Of a stretch of 64,000 bases of DNA, positions 42,655 through 53,861 are shown piece by piece; positions within the stretch are counted from its first letter, which is position 1, and each line of letters starts with the position of its first letter. This stretch comes from Mesostigma viride. Its lineage: Eukaryota; Streptophyta; Mesostigmatophyceae; Mesostigmatales; Mesostigmataceae. The position numbers and the translations under genes were made by a program. Under the pieces are notes generated by a model that was not told where the DNA came from, did not search any database, and was given only the letters and a program-made list of their open reading frames with translations. The DNA lies in assembly GCA_009746045.1 (NCBI GenBank), contig RPFO01000080.1, positions 11,281,302-11,345,301 on the forward strand. Direction: 5' to 3'.

Positions 42655-43003
42655 TGCGCGGGTATATTTATGGTACCCAATCATCACTAGATGGTTCCCA
42701 TGTGCATTGGAACTGATACTCATTAAAGTCTGTTTTTCAGGCTTTTGGACGTGCGAGTCCCCTTAATGAATGAATGAATGCATAAGTTATCAGTGGGAGG
42801 GGAACATGGGATGGTGTAAGCTATCTAGGTCCTAGTTACAGGGGTGTGGGCACCGCGGCCCGAATCGCTATGAATGCCATACGCGGTCACACGCGGAGCC
42901 CCCACAGACTTGGGGGTGGTCTCCTTCATCACTACTTGCCATCTATCCTTGCGTACTGGTCATCTGCCTCCATATTACAGACAAACCAGGAGGCTGTGGC
43001 CCG
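42655..43003. other. Non-coding gap
   Basis: No gene is recognised. There is a short (aatg)n run at 42766-42781. Confidence 0.35.
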
Positions 43004-43110
43004 AGCGCATATCCCTGAGAAGGGGCATATGGCTTTTAATACGTTCTGGGCTACTTCCTGCAAGGGTAAGGTGTAAACTACACCTGCTCTGGGTGCACAA
43101 AGTGCACCTG
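43004..43110 (-). repeat. Retroposon 3'-UTR remnant, copy E
   Basis: The sequence matches the 3' UTR of copy C, reading on the minus strand (catatccctgagaaggggca, ctacttcctgcaagggt, ctctgggtgca). It is a short, isolated piece. Confidence 0.7.
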
Positions 43111-43515
43111 CATCACCAATATGATGAATCATCATACCTAAAAGCCCTGGCATGGGGTGGAAGATTATTATCATGCCTAGGCAATGGCTGGGGCGCTCAC
43201 GGACACACTGGCCGCCAAGCTAGACGGCACGGTAACTAGGATGCTACGTCAGGCCCTGAATGTAGGGTTTTCCACACATAATGCGCTGGTTGTCTCTTTG
43301 ATAATAGGTCTTTAGAATCTTTGTACCAGGGCATGCCTCGCATTTCGGACGAGATTAGACAGCGTAGCCGGATAGCATTTGTAGGACATCTTGCCTGCAC
43401 CAGTCAGGTAGTAGACACTGACCTCGGCCTGGCCGGCCCCCAGCGGCTTGGCCAGCCGGGGCGGCATATCCTGACCTGGCCTGGCCCCAAGGACATAACT
43501 AGAAAGATGGGTAAA
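43111..43515. other. Non-coding gap with a Penelope-terminus motif
   Basis: No gene is recognised. At 43273-43293 the minus strand carries atcaaagagacaaccagcgc, the outer end of the Penelope pseudo-LTR. The phrase (ac)cag(t/g)caggtagtagacac around 43401 recurs near 47091. Confidence 0.4.
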
Positions 43516-45490
43516 CATTAATTAATTAATTAATTAGGAACATAACTCCGTTGGGAGTATATGTAGCACATAGCCCTGAGAAGGGGCATATGAGCCTATA
43601 ATACATTCTAAGCTACTTCCTGCAAGGGTGGGAATGTAAACAACACTTGCTCTAGGTGCACCAGGGCACCCGCACCCTCATGGTCTATCACGCTATGCCC
43701 GGGTAAGGGGGGAGCATGCCTGTGAGGGGGAAGATCATCATGGCTATACAAGAGCTATGGCATGGCTTCTCAGCAGAGAGTGACTCCCTGCATGGGCACA
43801 ACATTTCTAAATAAGGCTAGGCATCGTCTGGAGTGTGGCACATCATAGGCACACATGTACATGACTAAAAAGGCTAGGCCTCAGCTGGTATAATGCCTGT
43901 AGTAGGCGGGCATGTACAAGGCCACTGTCTAACTATTCTACACTACTGCTGTATTCCCCTAGGCTGGGGCTGGAGTTGCTGGGGCCGCGGTGGTCGAGGG
44001 GGTCGCTTGCCAGGGCTTGTGGCCGACGTAGATGGCCGCCCCCTTCCAGTACACCGGCTGGCCCGCCTTGGTCTGCCGGAGCTGGAGGTAGGTCGACCAT
44101 AGCTCCCGTCGTCGTTGTTGCTGTGCCAGGGTCAAGTCGTCGTCAAGGGTGAAGAGAGTCTTCTCGAGCCGCTTGCGGCGTCTGAGAAAAGAAATCTTGT
44201 CCGCCGGGGTCTTAAAGGTGAGAAGGAGCGGGGGCGGCCCGGCCTTACCCCGCGCGCGGGGAAGGCGGTGGGCGGCCAGCTCGATCTCACCAGTAAGGCC
44301 CATGCGATCAAGGATTTCTCTCTCAAAAGCACGCGCAAGCTTCTCGGAATTCTCACCTTCCTCCATCTTGAGATTCTTGACAATGACGTTGAGGCTGCGC
44401 TTGGCGAGCTCGGCCTCCTCGCGGAGGTCAAGCGTCTGCCGCTGGAGCTGGGCTGCGACGGCGGAGGTGGTGGAGGTGGTATGTTGCTTAAGCATGTCCG
44501 CCCAGGTCGTGATGGGAGGAGCATCGCCGGCCAGGCCAGCCGGGGCTGGCTTGGCGGCAATGTCCTTCACTGCCTGGGCGGTGAGGCCTGCGGTGTTCTG
44601 CAAGACCTCGATAGCGATGGCATTATCCTTGAGGCGCTGGTCGATGTCGCGGAGCTGGGCGGTGATGGAGTCGGTGGAGGCGGAGGGGGGGGGGGGGGGG
44701 AGGCGAGGAGGGTGGCGGTGGCGGGGGGGATGGTGGGGAGCTCAGCAGCCAGCGTGCCGCCAAGTGCCGCCACATCTGCGGCAAGAGGGGTCACGTGCTG
44801 CTCGAAAGCTTCCTTGAGGAGGGTGCGGATGGAGGCTTCGGAGGGGAAGGGGGGCGGTTTGGGAGCCCAGATCTCGGATTCGGAGCGTCCAACAAGGGAG
44901 CAGAGGGCGAAGCGTTGAAGCTTGGGGCGAGGCATGCGGTGAAGGATGGGGAGAGCCTCGGCGGGGTCGACAAGCTTGCCGTCACCAGGCCAGCGGCCAC
45001 GGTTGTGGGACGTGAGGTACACGCACATGGCTAGAAGCGAGGCGTGATTGCCGTAAAACAAGTCTTCCATGAACCAAGTGGGGCGGCGTTGCCAGAAGCC
45101 GGAGCTGTTGACGTCAAAGGAGGTCTCTTCCCAGGGCGGCTCAGAAGAGCGACTGCGCTTGGGTTCAGGCGAGGCAGATGGCGAGGCAAGCCCGGGGGGC
45201 TGGGCGAGCACTAGAGCTTGGCTAGTGGCGCCGCTGCCGTCTGGGCCGGTTGGCGAAGCTGCAGCCGGGGCTGCAGACGTATTTTCATTGCTAAGCGCAG
45301 CCGCCAGGCTGCGTTGCGTCGAGAGGCGTTTGCTCATCGTATATTGCGTAATAGCGTCGGAAAATTATATCAGCATGTGCGTCTTAGAAAGACGAAGCGA
45401 TTGTGATATTCACAGCTGAATTCGGCGCTCAAACGTGAAAGTTATGAGCTCCGACAGCCATGGCTACCTCGTGGCTCGTGGCTCGTGGCT
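43516..45490 (-). mobile_element. ORF1-type retroposon, copy C (longest copy)
   Basis: Read on the minus strand, this copy has a 5' region (45490-45338), a ~455-codon ORF, a ~440-bp 3' UTR, the hairpin ACTCC-CAAC-GGAGT (43545-43558) and an AATT tail (43518-43537). There is no RT. It resembles an ORF1-only LINE derivative in the manner of mammalian HAL1, presumably mobilised by a partner elsewhere. Its 5' end abuts the family H fragment at 45500. Confidence 0.75.
43959..45337 (-). pseudogene. ORF1p-like protein, copy C (one frameshift in a G run)
   Basis: ATG 45337 (MSKRLSTQRSL) opens a frame with a low-complexity N-terminus, a domain around FWQRRPTWFMEDLFYGNHAS and a helical region, then a proline run coded by a G14-type homopolymer (44687-44700). 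Homology continues after it in another frame (to 43959) with the coiled coil, the RRM-like NVIVKNL segment, FTLDDDLTLAQQQRRRELW and YWKGAAIYVGHKPWQA. The single break at the homopolymer may be slippage or a sequencing error, so a ~455-residue ORF1p-like protein is plausible. Confidence 0.7.
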
Positions 45491-45499
45491 CAACACATT

Positions 45500-45860
45500 A
45501 GCGCATGTATGATGACACCAAAACGGGTAAACATGCCATGACCTATCCACAGCAAGTGCTGGCCGACCTAGTGGTCCCAGCCCCATTTGAACATCGCATT
45601 CACTCCCTCTCTCTTGCTTGGACTGCCATGCAGAACAAGTCTGAAGAGGTGGAAGACGATTGTCCGGCCAGGCTCACACGCCAGCCCCTGTGGGCGGCAA
45701 GCCCCCTCCCCCCAAGAGGAAGGGGCGCTTTGCTGAGTAGACGGAGTAGCTAGGGTTTTCTAGATTAGATTAGCTTAGAGTTAGGTTAGCTAGGTTTCGC
45801 GGCTTCACCCACCTCTATCCACCCAGCAAGGAATATGTGCTACATGATGTTACATCCCGA
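45500..45860 (+). mobile_element. Retroposon fragment, family H, second copy
   Basis: Homologous to the minus strand of 26504-26870: the coding piece KHAMTYPQQVLADLVVPAPF...HRIHSLSLAWTAMQ (frame lost after ~50 residues) and 3' UTR (tttctagattagat, gcggcttcacccacctctat, atatgtgctacatgatgtta). The hairpin and tail are not seen at its end. Confidence 0.65.
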
Positions 45861-46540
45861 GCCGGACGGTGCGAAAGATCTAATCTAGTATAAGGCGCAG
45901 TTTAATAAGCCAGCATAGCCGCGCATCCGCGTACCGCGATAGCAAGCAAAGATCGCAGTAAATTGACTAATTAACTGAGCCGCGGTTTATCCTCAGCTAG
46001 GCCTTATAGCAAGGTTAATTAATCTAGCTATATAACACGGCGTGTCATGAGGCAAATGACATCCGGATTAGTGCCCCTTGGTCTGAGAGAGTCGTCAACA
46101 CTCGTTTCATTAATCATCAAACCAAAGAGAGCGAGTCCATCGTCCTCAGACCAATTTCACCTAGCTGCGCTACCAAGCTGGCAAGTTGGTGTGCAGGCGC
46201 GCCGACATGCGCGCCGATCTTCCAGAGACTGCCGTCAGGCCCCAATAGGTTCTGTCTGACGTCTAGGGCCGGCCCGGCCCCTAGAAGATCTCGTACTTCT
46301 GGCTAGGCCCAAAATAACTGGTCCGAAACACACAAAGTACCAAATAAACACACTAAGTCCCGAACTTAGGACAAATTCCCAAATTGAAGTCCCGAATGGA
46401 GTCCTATAGTCCGGCAGACTATGAAAGCGAGCTATCGAAAGTCCCAAACGAATAACAAATGACTTTCGACTTATTTATTGAAGGCAATAGTTGTTACGCC
46501 CGCCCATACAAACTGAAAGGTCTGGGCCGTAACACATGAT
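45861..46540. other. Non-coding gap
   Basis: No gene is recognised. TGTTACGCCCGCCCA and TGGGCCGTAACA (46492-46535) form a short inverted repeat just before the tail at 46541. Confidence 0.35.
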
Positions 46541-46592
46541 CTCCCAACGGAGTCATGTTATAATTTAATTTTAAATTTAATTTTAATTTTAA
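46541..46592 (+). repeat. Retroposon-type hairpin and A/T-rich tail
   Basis: CTCC-CAAC-GGAG (46541-46552) followed by catgttataatttaatttta and further TTTAA-type units. The hairpin and tail match those of the ORF1 and H families, but the sequence upstream is unrelated to either. Confidence 0.6.
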
Positions 46593-48126
46593 TGGTTGGG
46601 GCATGGCATCTCACTAGAGCTGGGGCCGAGTGGTGGGGCTCGAGGTCAGCAAGAAGACTGCGGCTCTGGCGATTGGGTTCACTCAGCCACAGCCCGACCT
46701 CTTTCTCCTTGATGGCTCTCGAGTCGTGTCTCGGGACCGCGTCAAGTTGCTGGGTATACGTAGCTTGCTCCCCAGCTGCGAGGCCGACCGGACGTGGACC
46801 GACCACCGTACGGTATCTCCCTCGCCCGGCCGGCTGGGACGCTTTACACCATTATGACAGGGCCCTGACGTGGCGCAAGCCATTGGGCAAGCTAGAGAAA
46901 CAGGACCTGTTTAAGGTCCTGGTCCACCGTCCCTGTTCTTACGGACGGGGCCGACCGACACATGCGGGACTCTCACCGCCGACCAGCCGTCGGCCACGTA
47001 TCACTGACCGACCAGCAGCGACCATTCAGCCCCGCGGCGCTGCTGCTAGTCCGGTTGGCCGCGGTAGGGCACGGCTAGTAGTAGCTCGCACCAACCAGGT
47101 AGTAGACACCTCATGACCTGGCCGGCTGGCCCCTCCGCAGGGCCGGCGGGCGGCTGCGCCGGCTCACCGACTCAGCCGGGCAGGCACTACCTCCTCACGT
47201 GGGCCGGGCTCAGCCAGGCGGGGTCAGACGCAATACTATTTTATCAAAAAATAAAATAATTAGTATAATAAACTGAAATATTGAGCTTCCGCTACCGACT
47301 ATGACTCGGAACTCCCGGCCCGCACTCATTGAAGTCCCCCAAAGGCAATATTCTTGAATATTTTATTTAAAAATAAAATAGTTAGTATAGAAATATAATA
47401 TATTTTTATATTTAAATGATTTAACCATGGATAATGTCAATAATCAATGTCATCAATCATCAACAACCCGCACCATATGGTAGTGGTGCAGGCATGCATG
47501 CCTGGCGGCGCCTGCACTCATAACGGGGGGTTCCCAAGAAAGGGTTCCCATCACGCCTTCACGTGTTCACGGTCGAAACGATTCCGTCCAGGGATGTTTG
47601 CCGATTGTGACGGAATATTCCTCACTCCTCAGCCGACCCTCGAATCTCTGTCTCGGCCCGCTCCTGGCCCGCACGAACTTCGTTTGCATCGGCCACGCCG
47701 TTTGTATCGGCCCGCACGAACATCAAACGGCCCCCGAGGCGGCCCCCTGCAACTGTCGGCGTAGACATAAGACTCTTACTACCGGTACAGCAAGTGCCAA
47801 CGCGATGCAACCGTGCATGGCCGTGATTGCGATCTGGGAAGACGCTCGGCCTGTCAGCCACATCACTGTAGGATAATGCCGGAATAATTATCATCTGTAT
47901 TCCGCCTTCTACTCGGCAGTTGACAGGCTATCGATACCAGATATGTTCCAAGTGTTGTAAATGTGGTTTGTCAATATGATATCGATGTGTAAATGTGACT
48001 TGGTATCATGAACTGAATGAATTGAATGCAAAGCAGCAACACATCTTCGATACCGTAGCTCATATCTGGCGCATTCCGCGGATTCTGCGTGTAACGCTCA
48101 TTTTTTTTTTTGGCTAACTTACTGTC
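46593..48126. other. Intergenic region upstream of the NOS gene
   Basis: No gene is recognised. 47240-47416 is AT-rich with repeats of aaaataaaata(a/g)ttagtata. A T10 run (48101-48110) lies 17 bp before the NOS ATG. I see no convincing TATA box or other promoter signal close to the gene. Confidence 0.4.
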
Positions 48127-49890
48127 ATGGGCTTAACGTGCTTTAAAAAGCCGGCGGTCGTGTCCGATCCGCCGTCACCGCCGAAAAGAGTAGAGAAGGT
48201 TGATGTAGGAAATGCAAAAGCAGCCGAAACGGTCGAAGCCCCTGCTGCTCATGATCAAGCAGCCCCGCCGGTCGTCGGTTCAGCCCCGAAAGCCATCGCA
48301 AGCAACGGGCATGCAGTCAATCCCGCGACAGACGCCGCCGCCACGAACGGTCTCACCAAATGCCCCTTCCTCGACGGGGTGCAGCCTTCCTCCAAGGTTC
48401 CCATCTCCAAATGCCCGCTCGGCCATGGCACGGTCGGCAACAGCCCCTTCCCTGGCTACACGCATGGCAAGCATCCTGAGATCTGCTGGCATGGCTGCGT
48501 CCCCAACCCCAAAGTCCGGCGTGAGGAGACCGTTGACGAGTACCTGCGGCGAGAGGCCGTGGAGTACCAAAACCTCTTCCACTTCGAGCACGGCAGCTCC
48601 GAAGAGGTCAAGCGCAAGCGCGTCAACGAGATCATGGCGGAAATCGACGCGACCGGCACGTACACCCACACGCGCGAGGAACTCGAGTATGGCGCGCGCC
48701 TCTCCTGGCGCAACGCGCCGAAATGCGCCAACCGCAAGTTCTGGGACCAGCTCAGGCTCATTGACTCGCGCCACGTCAAGACAAACGCGGATATGTTTCG
48801 CAGCCTGTGCCTGCAGATGGTGGAGGCTAATGCCGCCATGGGCACGGCCGCCATGATGAACATCTTTCGAGCAAAGCACCCTCACGAGAGTGACGGGCCC
48901 CGCGTCTGGAACTCTCAGCTCTTCCGATTCGCCGCCTGGCGCCAGCGCGACATGTCGGTCCTGGGGGACCCTGCTGAGCTCAAGTTCACAGAGCTCATCC
49001 AGAACAAGTTTGGGTGGGAGCCTGAGCAGCGGAGCATGTTCACTATCCTGCCGATGGTGCTCCAGGTCAACCCCAACGAGCCCCCTGAGCTGTTTGAATG
49101 GGACCCCAACCTGGTCCTCACGGTGCCCCTCCGCCACCCCAAGTACCCCTGGTTCGGGAAACTGGGCCTGATGTGGTACGGCATCCCCGTTGTGGCCAAC
49201 ATGGAGCTCGAACTCGGGGGTCTCCGCTACACAGCCATCCCTTTTAACGGCTGGTACGCGGACACGGAGGTGCTCCGGAACATGACGGACGAGGGCCGGT
49301 TCAACATGCTCCCCGTGGTCGCACAGCACCTGGGCCTGAACATGTCAACACACGCGACGCTCTGGCGCGACGCGGCGCTGTGCGTGGTTAACGAGGCGAT
49401 CGTGAACTCGTACCAGCAGGCCAACGTGTCCATGGTCGACCACCACACGCTCATGCGGCAGTTCTGGGAGTGGTACAACAAGGAGAAGAAGGTGCGCGGC
49501 TACAGCCCCGGGAATTGGAAGTGGATCATCCCACCCGTGGCCGCACACACGAGCCGCTGCTACCTGGAGCTGAACAAGATGATCGAGTACACGCTCAACC
49601 CCGCGCTCATGTATGCCCCGGGCCCGGCCAAGTACAACGCAAAGTTCAAGCACATGGACACGTTCCGCATGGGCGAGGCCCCGATCAACGTGCTGAGCAA
49701 CCTTCCGCTAATGATGGGCCTCGGCAAGATGCTGCGGCGGCTCAAGGCGGACAAGGTCAAGATCGTGCTTCTCTACTCCACGGTCACCAACACGGCCAAG
49801 AACTACGCGCTGCGCACGCAGAACACGCTCAAGTCGCACTTCGACATCCGCGTGGTCAGCACCGAGGACTTCACCGACGAGGTCATCCAG
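48127..49890 (+). CDS. NOS: NOS exon 1: oxygenase domain, linker, start of FMN domain
   Basis: 588 codons from ATG 48127 (tgtcATGGGC). After a ~100-residue low-complexity N-terminus, the oxygenase spans ~105-500. Haem-ligand Cys200 is in SWRNAPKCANR, with the stacking Trp206. Substrate Glu381 is in FNGWYADTEV. VDHHTLMRQF (438-447) and RGYSPGNWKWIIPP (457-470) match the pterin/dimer region, including the conserved Trp. The zinc cysteines are partly kept (ICWHGC, 119-124). A hydrophobic-basic linker, LPLMMGLGKMLRRLKADKVK (526-545), sits where calmodulin binds in animal NOS. FMN binding starts with LLYSTVTNTAKNYA. The N-terminus MGLTCFKK resembles an acylation site, but Phe6 does not fit the myristoylation consensus. 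The exon ends ATCCAG|GTACGG. Confidence 0.96.
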
Positions 49891-50720
49891 GTACGGGTTG
49901 GGTTGCGCTGAGGTCATATAGGTACGTGTTGGTTGGCGCTCATGTCATCCAGGTGGGTTGCGCGCTGATGTCATCCAGGTGGGTTGTGCACTGATGTCAT
50001 CCAGGTGGGTTGCGCTGAGGTCATACAGGTGCATTGGTTAAAGGTCATCATGCGGGTTGCTGTTATCAATCCAGGTATGGTGGTGCTGTGGTCATCCAGG
50101 TGGGTTTATTGGTTGCTATTTATGTGACGAATGATTCGTATTGTCAGTATCGCCCAGGTACGCATTGCTAACTAAATACGATATGGCTGATATCGGCGCT
50201 ATCATCCAGGGGCTTGGTGCAAACGTCATCCAGGTGACTTGGTTGCTGTTTATGAGCGTCGCTAATTCTTTCTGGTAAGAGTGGCCCTATCAGATTGGTG
50301 CGTTCATCCAGGTGCGTTGGTTTCTAGTTGTCGTCCAGGTAGGTCCAAGGTGCTGAGGTCGATTCCAAGTCCGTGGATTGTTGGCAACACAAAGGCGATG
50401 TCACCCAGGTGTGTTGTTTAGAGGTCATACAGCTAGTGGTTCTTGTTATTGATTTATTTATGTCAAATATGGTATCATATGGCTATTTGGGGTTGTCAGT
50501 ATCATCCAGGTGCATTGTGATGAGGTCATGCAGGTGGGTACTGCTGAGGTAATCCAGGAATGGGTTGTGTTGGTCTCCCAGGTATCGATGGTTTTGATGT
50601 CATTCAGGTGGGTTGTCAGCGCTCGGAATACGGGGGCATGGAAGAAACGTTGTACCGTGATAAATACTGTAGGCTTCAGGTGCTTGGATACTACTGCATC
50701 CAGGTGGGTGCTGCTGAGGC

Positions 50721-53310
50721 CATCCAGGTAGGGGTCGTTCGTTGGTTGGCATGCAGCCAGTATTGTCCTTGTGTGCTCGTGTTCACTTGCCATCCAGGTA
50801 GGGCTCGTTCGTTGGTTGGCATGCAGCCAGTATTGTCCTTGTGTGCTCGTGTTCACTTGCCATCCAGGTAGGGCTCGTTCGTTGGTTGGCATGCAGCCAG
50901 TATTGTCCTTGTGTGCTCGTGTTCACTTGCCATCCAGGTAGGGCTCGTTCGTTGGTTGGCATGCAGCCAGTATTGTCCTTGTGTGCTCGTGTTCACTTGC
51001 CATCCAGGTAGGGCTCGTTCGTTGGTTGGCATGCAGCCAGTATTGTCCTTGTGTGCTCGTGTTCACTTGCCATCCAGGTAGGGCTCGTTCGTTGGTTGGC
51101 ATGCAGCCAGTATTGTCCTTGTGTGCTCGTGTTCACTTGCCATCCAGGTAGGGCTCGTTCGTTGGTTGGCATGCAGCCAGTATTGTCCTTGTGTGCTCGT
51201 GTTCACTTGCCATCCAGGTAGGGCTCGTTCGTTGGTTGGCATGCAGCCAGTATTGTCCTTGTGTGCTCGTGTTCACTTGCCATCCAGGTAGGGCTCGTTC
51301 GTTGGTTGGCATGCAGCCAGTATTGTCCTTGTGTGCTCGTGTTCACTTGCCATCCAGGTAGGGCTCGTTCGTTGGTTGGCATGCAGCCAGTATTGTCCTT
51401 GTGTGCTCGTGTTCACTTGCCATCCAGGTAGGGCTCGTTCGTTGGTTGGCATGCAGCCAGTATTGTCCTTGTGTGCTCGTGTTCACTTGCCATCCAGGTA
51501 GGGCTCGTTCGTTGGTTGGCATGCAGCCAGTATTGTCCTTGTGTGCTCGTGTTCACTTGCCATCCAGGTAGGGCTCGTTCGTTGGTTGGCATGCAGCCAG
51601 TATTGTCCTTGTGTGCTCGTGTTCACTTGCCATCCAGGTAGGGCTCGTTCGTTGGTTGGCATGCAGCCAGTATTGTCCTTGTGTGCTCGTGTTCACTTGC
51701 CATCCAGGTAGGGCTCGTTCGTTGGTTGGCATGCAGCCAGTATTGTCCTTGTGTGCTCGTGTTCACTTGCCATCCAGGTAGGGCTCGTTCGTTGGTTGGC
51801 ATGCAGCCAGTATTGTCCTTGTGTGCTCGTGTTCACTTGCCATCCAGGTAGGGCTCGTTCGTTGGTCGGCATGCAGCCAGTATTGTCCTTGTGTGCTCGT
51901 GTTCACTTGCCATCCAGGTAGGGCTCGTTCGTTGGTTGGCATGCAGCCAGTATTGTCCTTGTGTGCTCGTGTTCACTTGCCATCCAGGTAGGGCTCGTTC
52001 GTTGGTTGGCATGCAGCCAGTATTGTCCTTGTGTGCTCGTGTTCACTTGCCATCCAGGTAGGGCTCGTTCGTTGGTTGGCATGCAGCCAGTATTGTCCTT
52101 GTGTGCTCGTGTTCACTTGCCATCCAGGTAGGGCTCGTTCGTTGGTTGGCATGCAGCCAGTATTGTCCTTGTGTGCTCGTGTTCACTTGCCATCCAGGTA
52201 GGGCTCGTTCGTTGGTTGGCATGCAGCCAGTATTGTCCTTGTGTGCTCGTGTTCACTTGCCATCCAGGTAGGGCTCGTTCGTTGGTTGGCATGCAGCCAG
52301 TATTGTCCTTGTGTGCTCGTGTTCACTTGCCATCCAGGTAGGGCTCGTTCGTTGGTCGGCATGCAGCCAGTATTGTCCTTGTGTGCTCGTGTTCACTTGC
52401 CATCCAGGTAGGGCTCGTTCGTTGGTTGGCATGCAGCCAGTATTGTCCTTGTGTGCTCGTGTTCACTTGCCATCCAGGTAGGGCTCGTTCGTTGGTTGGC
52501 ATGCAGCCAGTATTGTCCTTGTGTGCTCGTGTTCACTTGCCATCCAGGTAGGGCTCGTTCGTTGGTCGGCATGCAGCCAGTATTGTCCTTGTGTGCTCGT
52601 GTTCACTTGCCATCCAGGTAGGGCTCGTTCGTTGGTTGGCATGCAGCCAGTATTGTCCTTGTGTGCTCGTGTTCACTTGCCATCCAGGTAGGGCTCGTTC
52701 GTTGGTTGGCATGCAGCCAGTATTGTCCTTGTGTGCTCGTGTTCACTTGCCATCCAGGTAGGGGTCGTTCGTTGGTTGGCATGCAGCCAGTATTGTCCTT
52801 GTGTGCTCGTGTTCACTTGCCATCCAGGTAGGGCTCGTTCGTTGGTTGGCATGCAGCCAGTATTGTCCTTGTGTGCTCGTGTTCACTTGCCATCCAGGTA
52901 GGGCTCGTTCGTTGGTTGGCATGCAGCCAGTATTGTCCTTGTGTGCTCGTGTTCACTTGCCATCCAGGTAGGGCTCGTTCGTTGGTTGGCATGCAGCCAG
53001 TATTGTCCTTGTGTGCTCGTGTTCACTTGCCATCCAGGTAGGGCTCGTTCGTTGGTTGGCATGCAGCCAGTATTGTCCTTGTGTGCTCGTGTTCACTTGC
53101 CATCCAGGTAGGGCTCGTTCGTTGGTTGGCATGCAGCCAGTATTGTCCTTGTGTGCTCGTGTTCACTTGCCATCCAGGTAGGGCTCGTTCGTTGGTTGGC
53201 ATGCAGCCAGTATTGTCCTTGTGTGCTCGTGTTCACTTGCCATCCAGGTAGGGCTCGTTCGTTGGTTGGCATGCAGCCAGTATTGTCCTTGTGTGCTCGT
53301 GTTCACTTGC
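50721..53310 (+). repeat. 70-bp tandem array, 37 units, each with an AG|GT junction
   Basis: Units start at 50721 and recur every 70 bp without indels. Each begins catccag|gtagggctcgtt, which reproduces the end of exon 1 and its donor (catccag|gtacgg), and is preceded by a pyrimidine-leaning gtgttcacttgc. Variation is minimal (ttggc/tcggc in a few units, gctcg/ggtcg in the first unit and near 52765). Near identity over 2.6 kb implies recent amplification or homogenisation. Confidence 0.97.
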
Positions 53311-53596
53311 CATCCAGGTATGGCTCGCGGGTGCATGGGCGCGGTCAGACTCTTGCTTGTGCGCCCATGTTTCGAGGTCATCCATGTGCTTGGCTCGCCC
53401 TCATAAGGGGCATTGAATATTGTGGATTTTGGGTGCCGTAGGAAGCTACCGAGAGATGCCGCGCCTGGATGTATTGGACGACAGGGGCCCGGGGTGGGTG
53501 GGCCTGGCCCGGCAGCTGACTTGCGCCCTGTCCCACCTTTGCAACCGCACCATCCATTTCCCCATTCCCTCCTCTTACCTGACTCATCATATGGGG

Positions 53597-53654
53597 CCCC
53601 TAAACCCTAAACCCTAAAACCTAAAACCTAAAACCTAAAACCTAAAACCTAAAA
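53597..53654 (+). repeat. Interstitial telomere-like repeat flanked by 17-bp direct repeats
   Basis: Ccctaaa units pass into (acctaaa) units. The 17-bp sequence ACTCATCATATGGGGCC occurs at 53582-53598 and again at 53656-53672, bracketing the array. Confidence 0.9.
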
Positions 53655-53861
53655 CACTCATCATATGGGGCCTGCGTTCACAACCGCATCATGTGCCTCA
53701 TTCACCCTGCTCCGGCCATTTGAAATTTAGTCACGCTCATTTTCACCACAACGCCCCCACCCTCAATGCCAGTAAACCCTCTTTCATGTGAGCTGACTTT
53801 TTCCCCGTGCCAAGTCTTAAATTGCGTCGTGTGCTTTTCACCACCATAACCCCACCCTCAG

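Larger units (their letters stand above)
49891..53861 (+). other. NOS intron 1
   Basis: 3971 bp, GT-AG, phase 0. It consists mainly of repeats derived from its own splice-donor region: degenerate copies of gtcatccaggtgggttg at 49941-50720, then the 70-bp array (50721-53310), then an interstitial telomere repeat (53597-53654). Before the acceptor, ccaccctca(a/g) is duplicated (53756 and 53852). Confidence 0.85.

Noticed and set aside
48280-49329. 349-residue minus-strand frame
   Set aside because: It is the shadow of NOS exon 1, whose sense frame has all NOS motifs.
50721-53310. CRISPR array
   Set aside because: Units are contiguous and identical with no unique spacers, in a eukaryotic intron.
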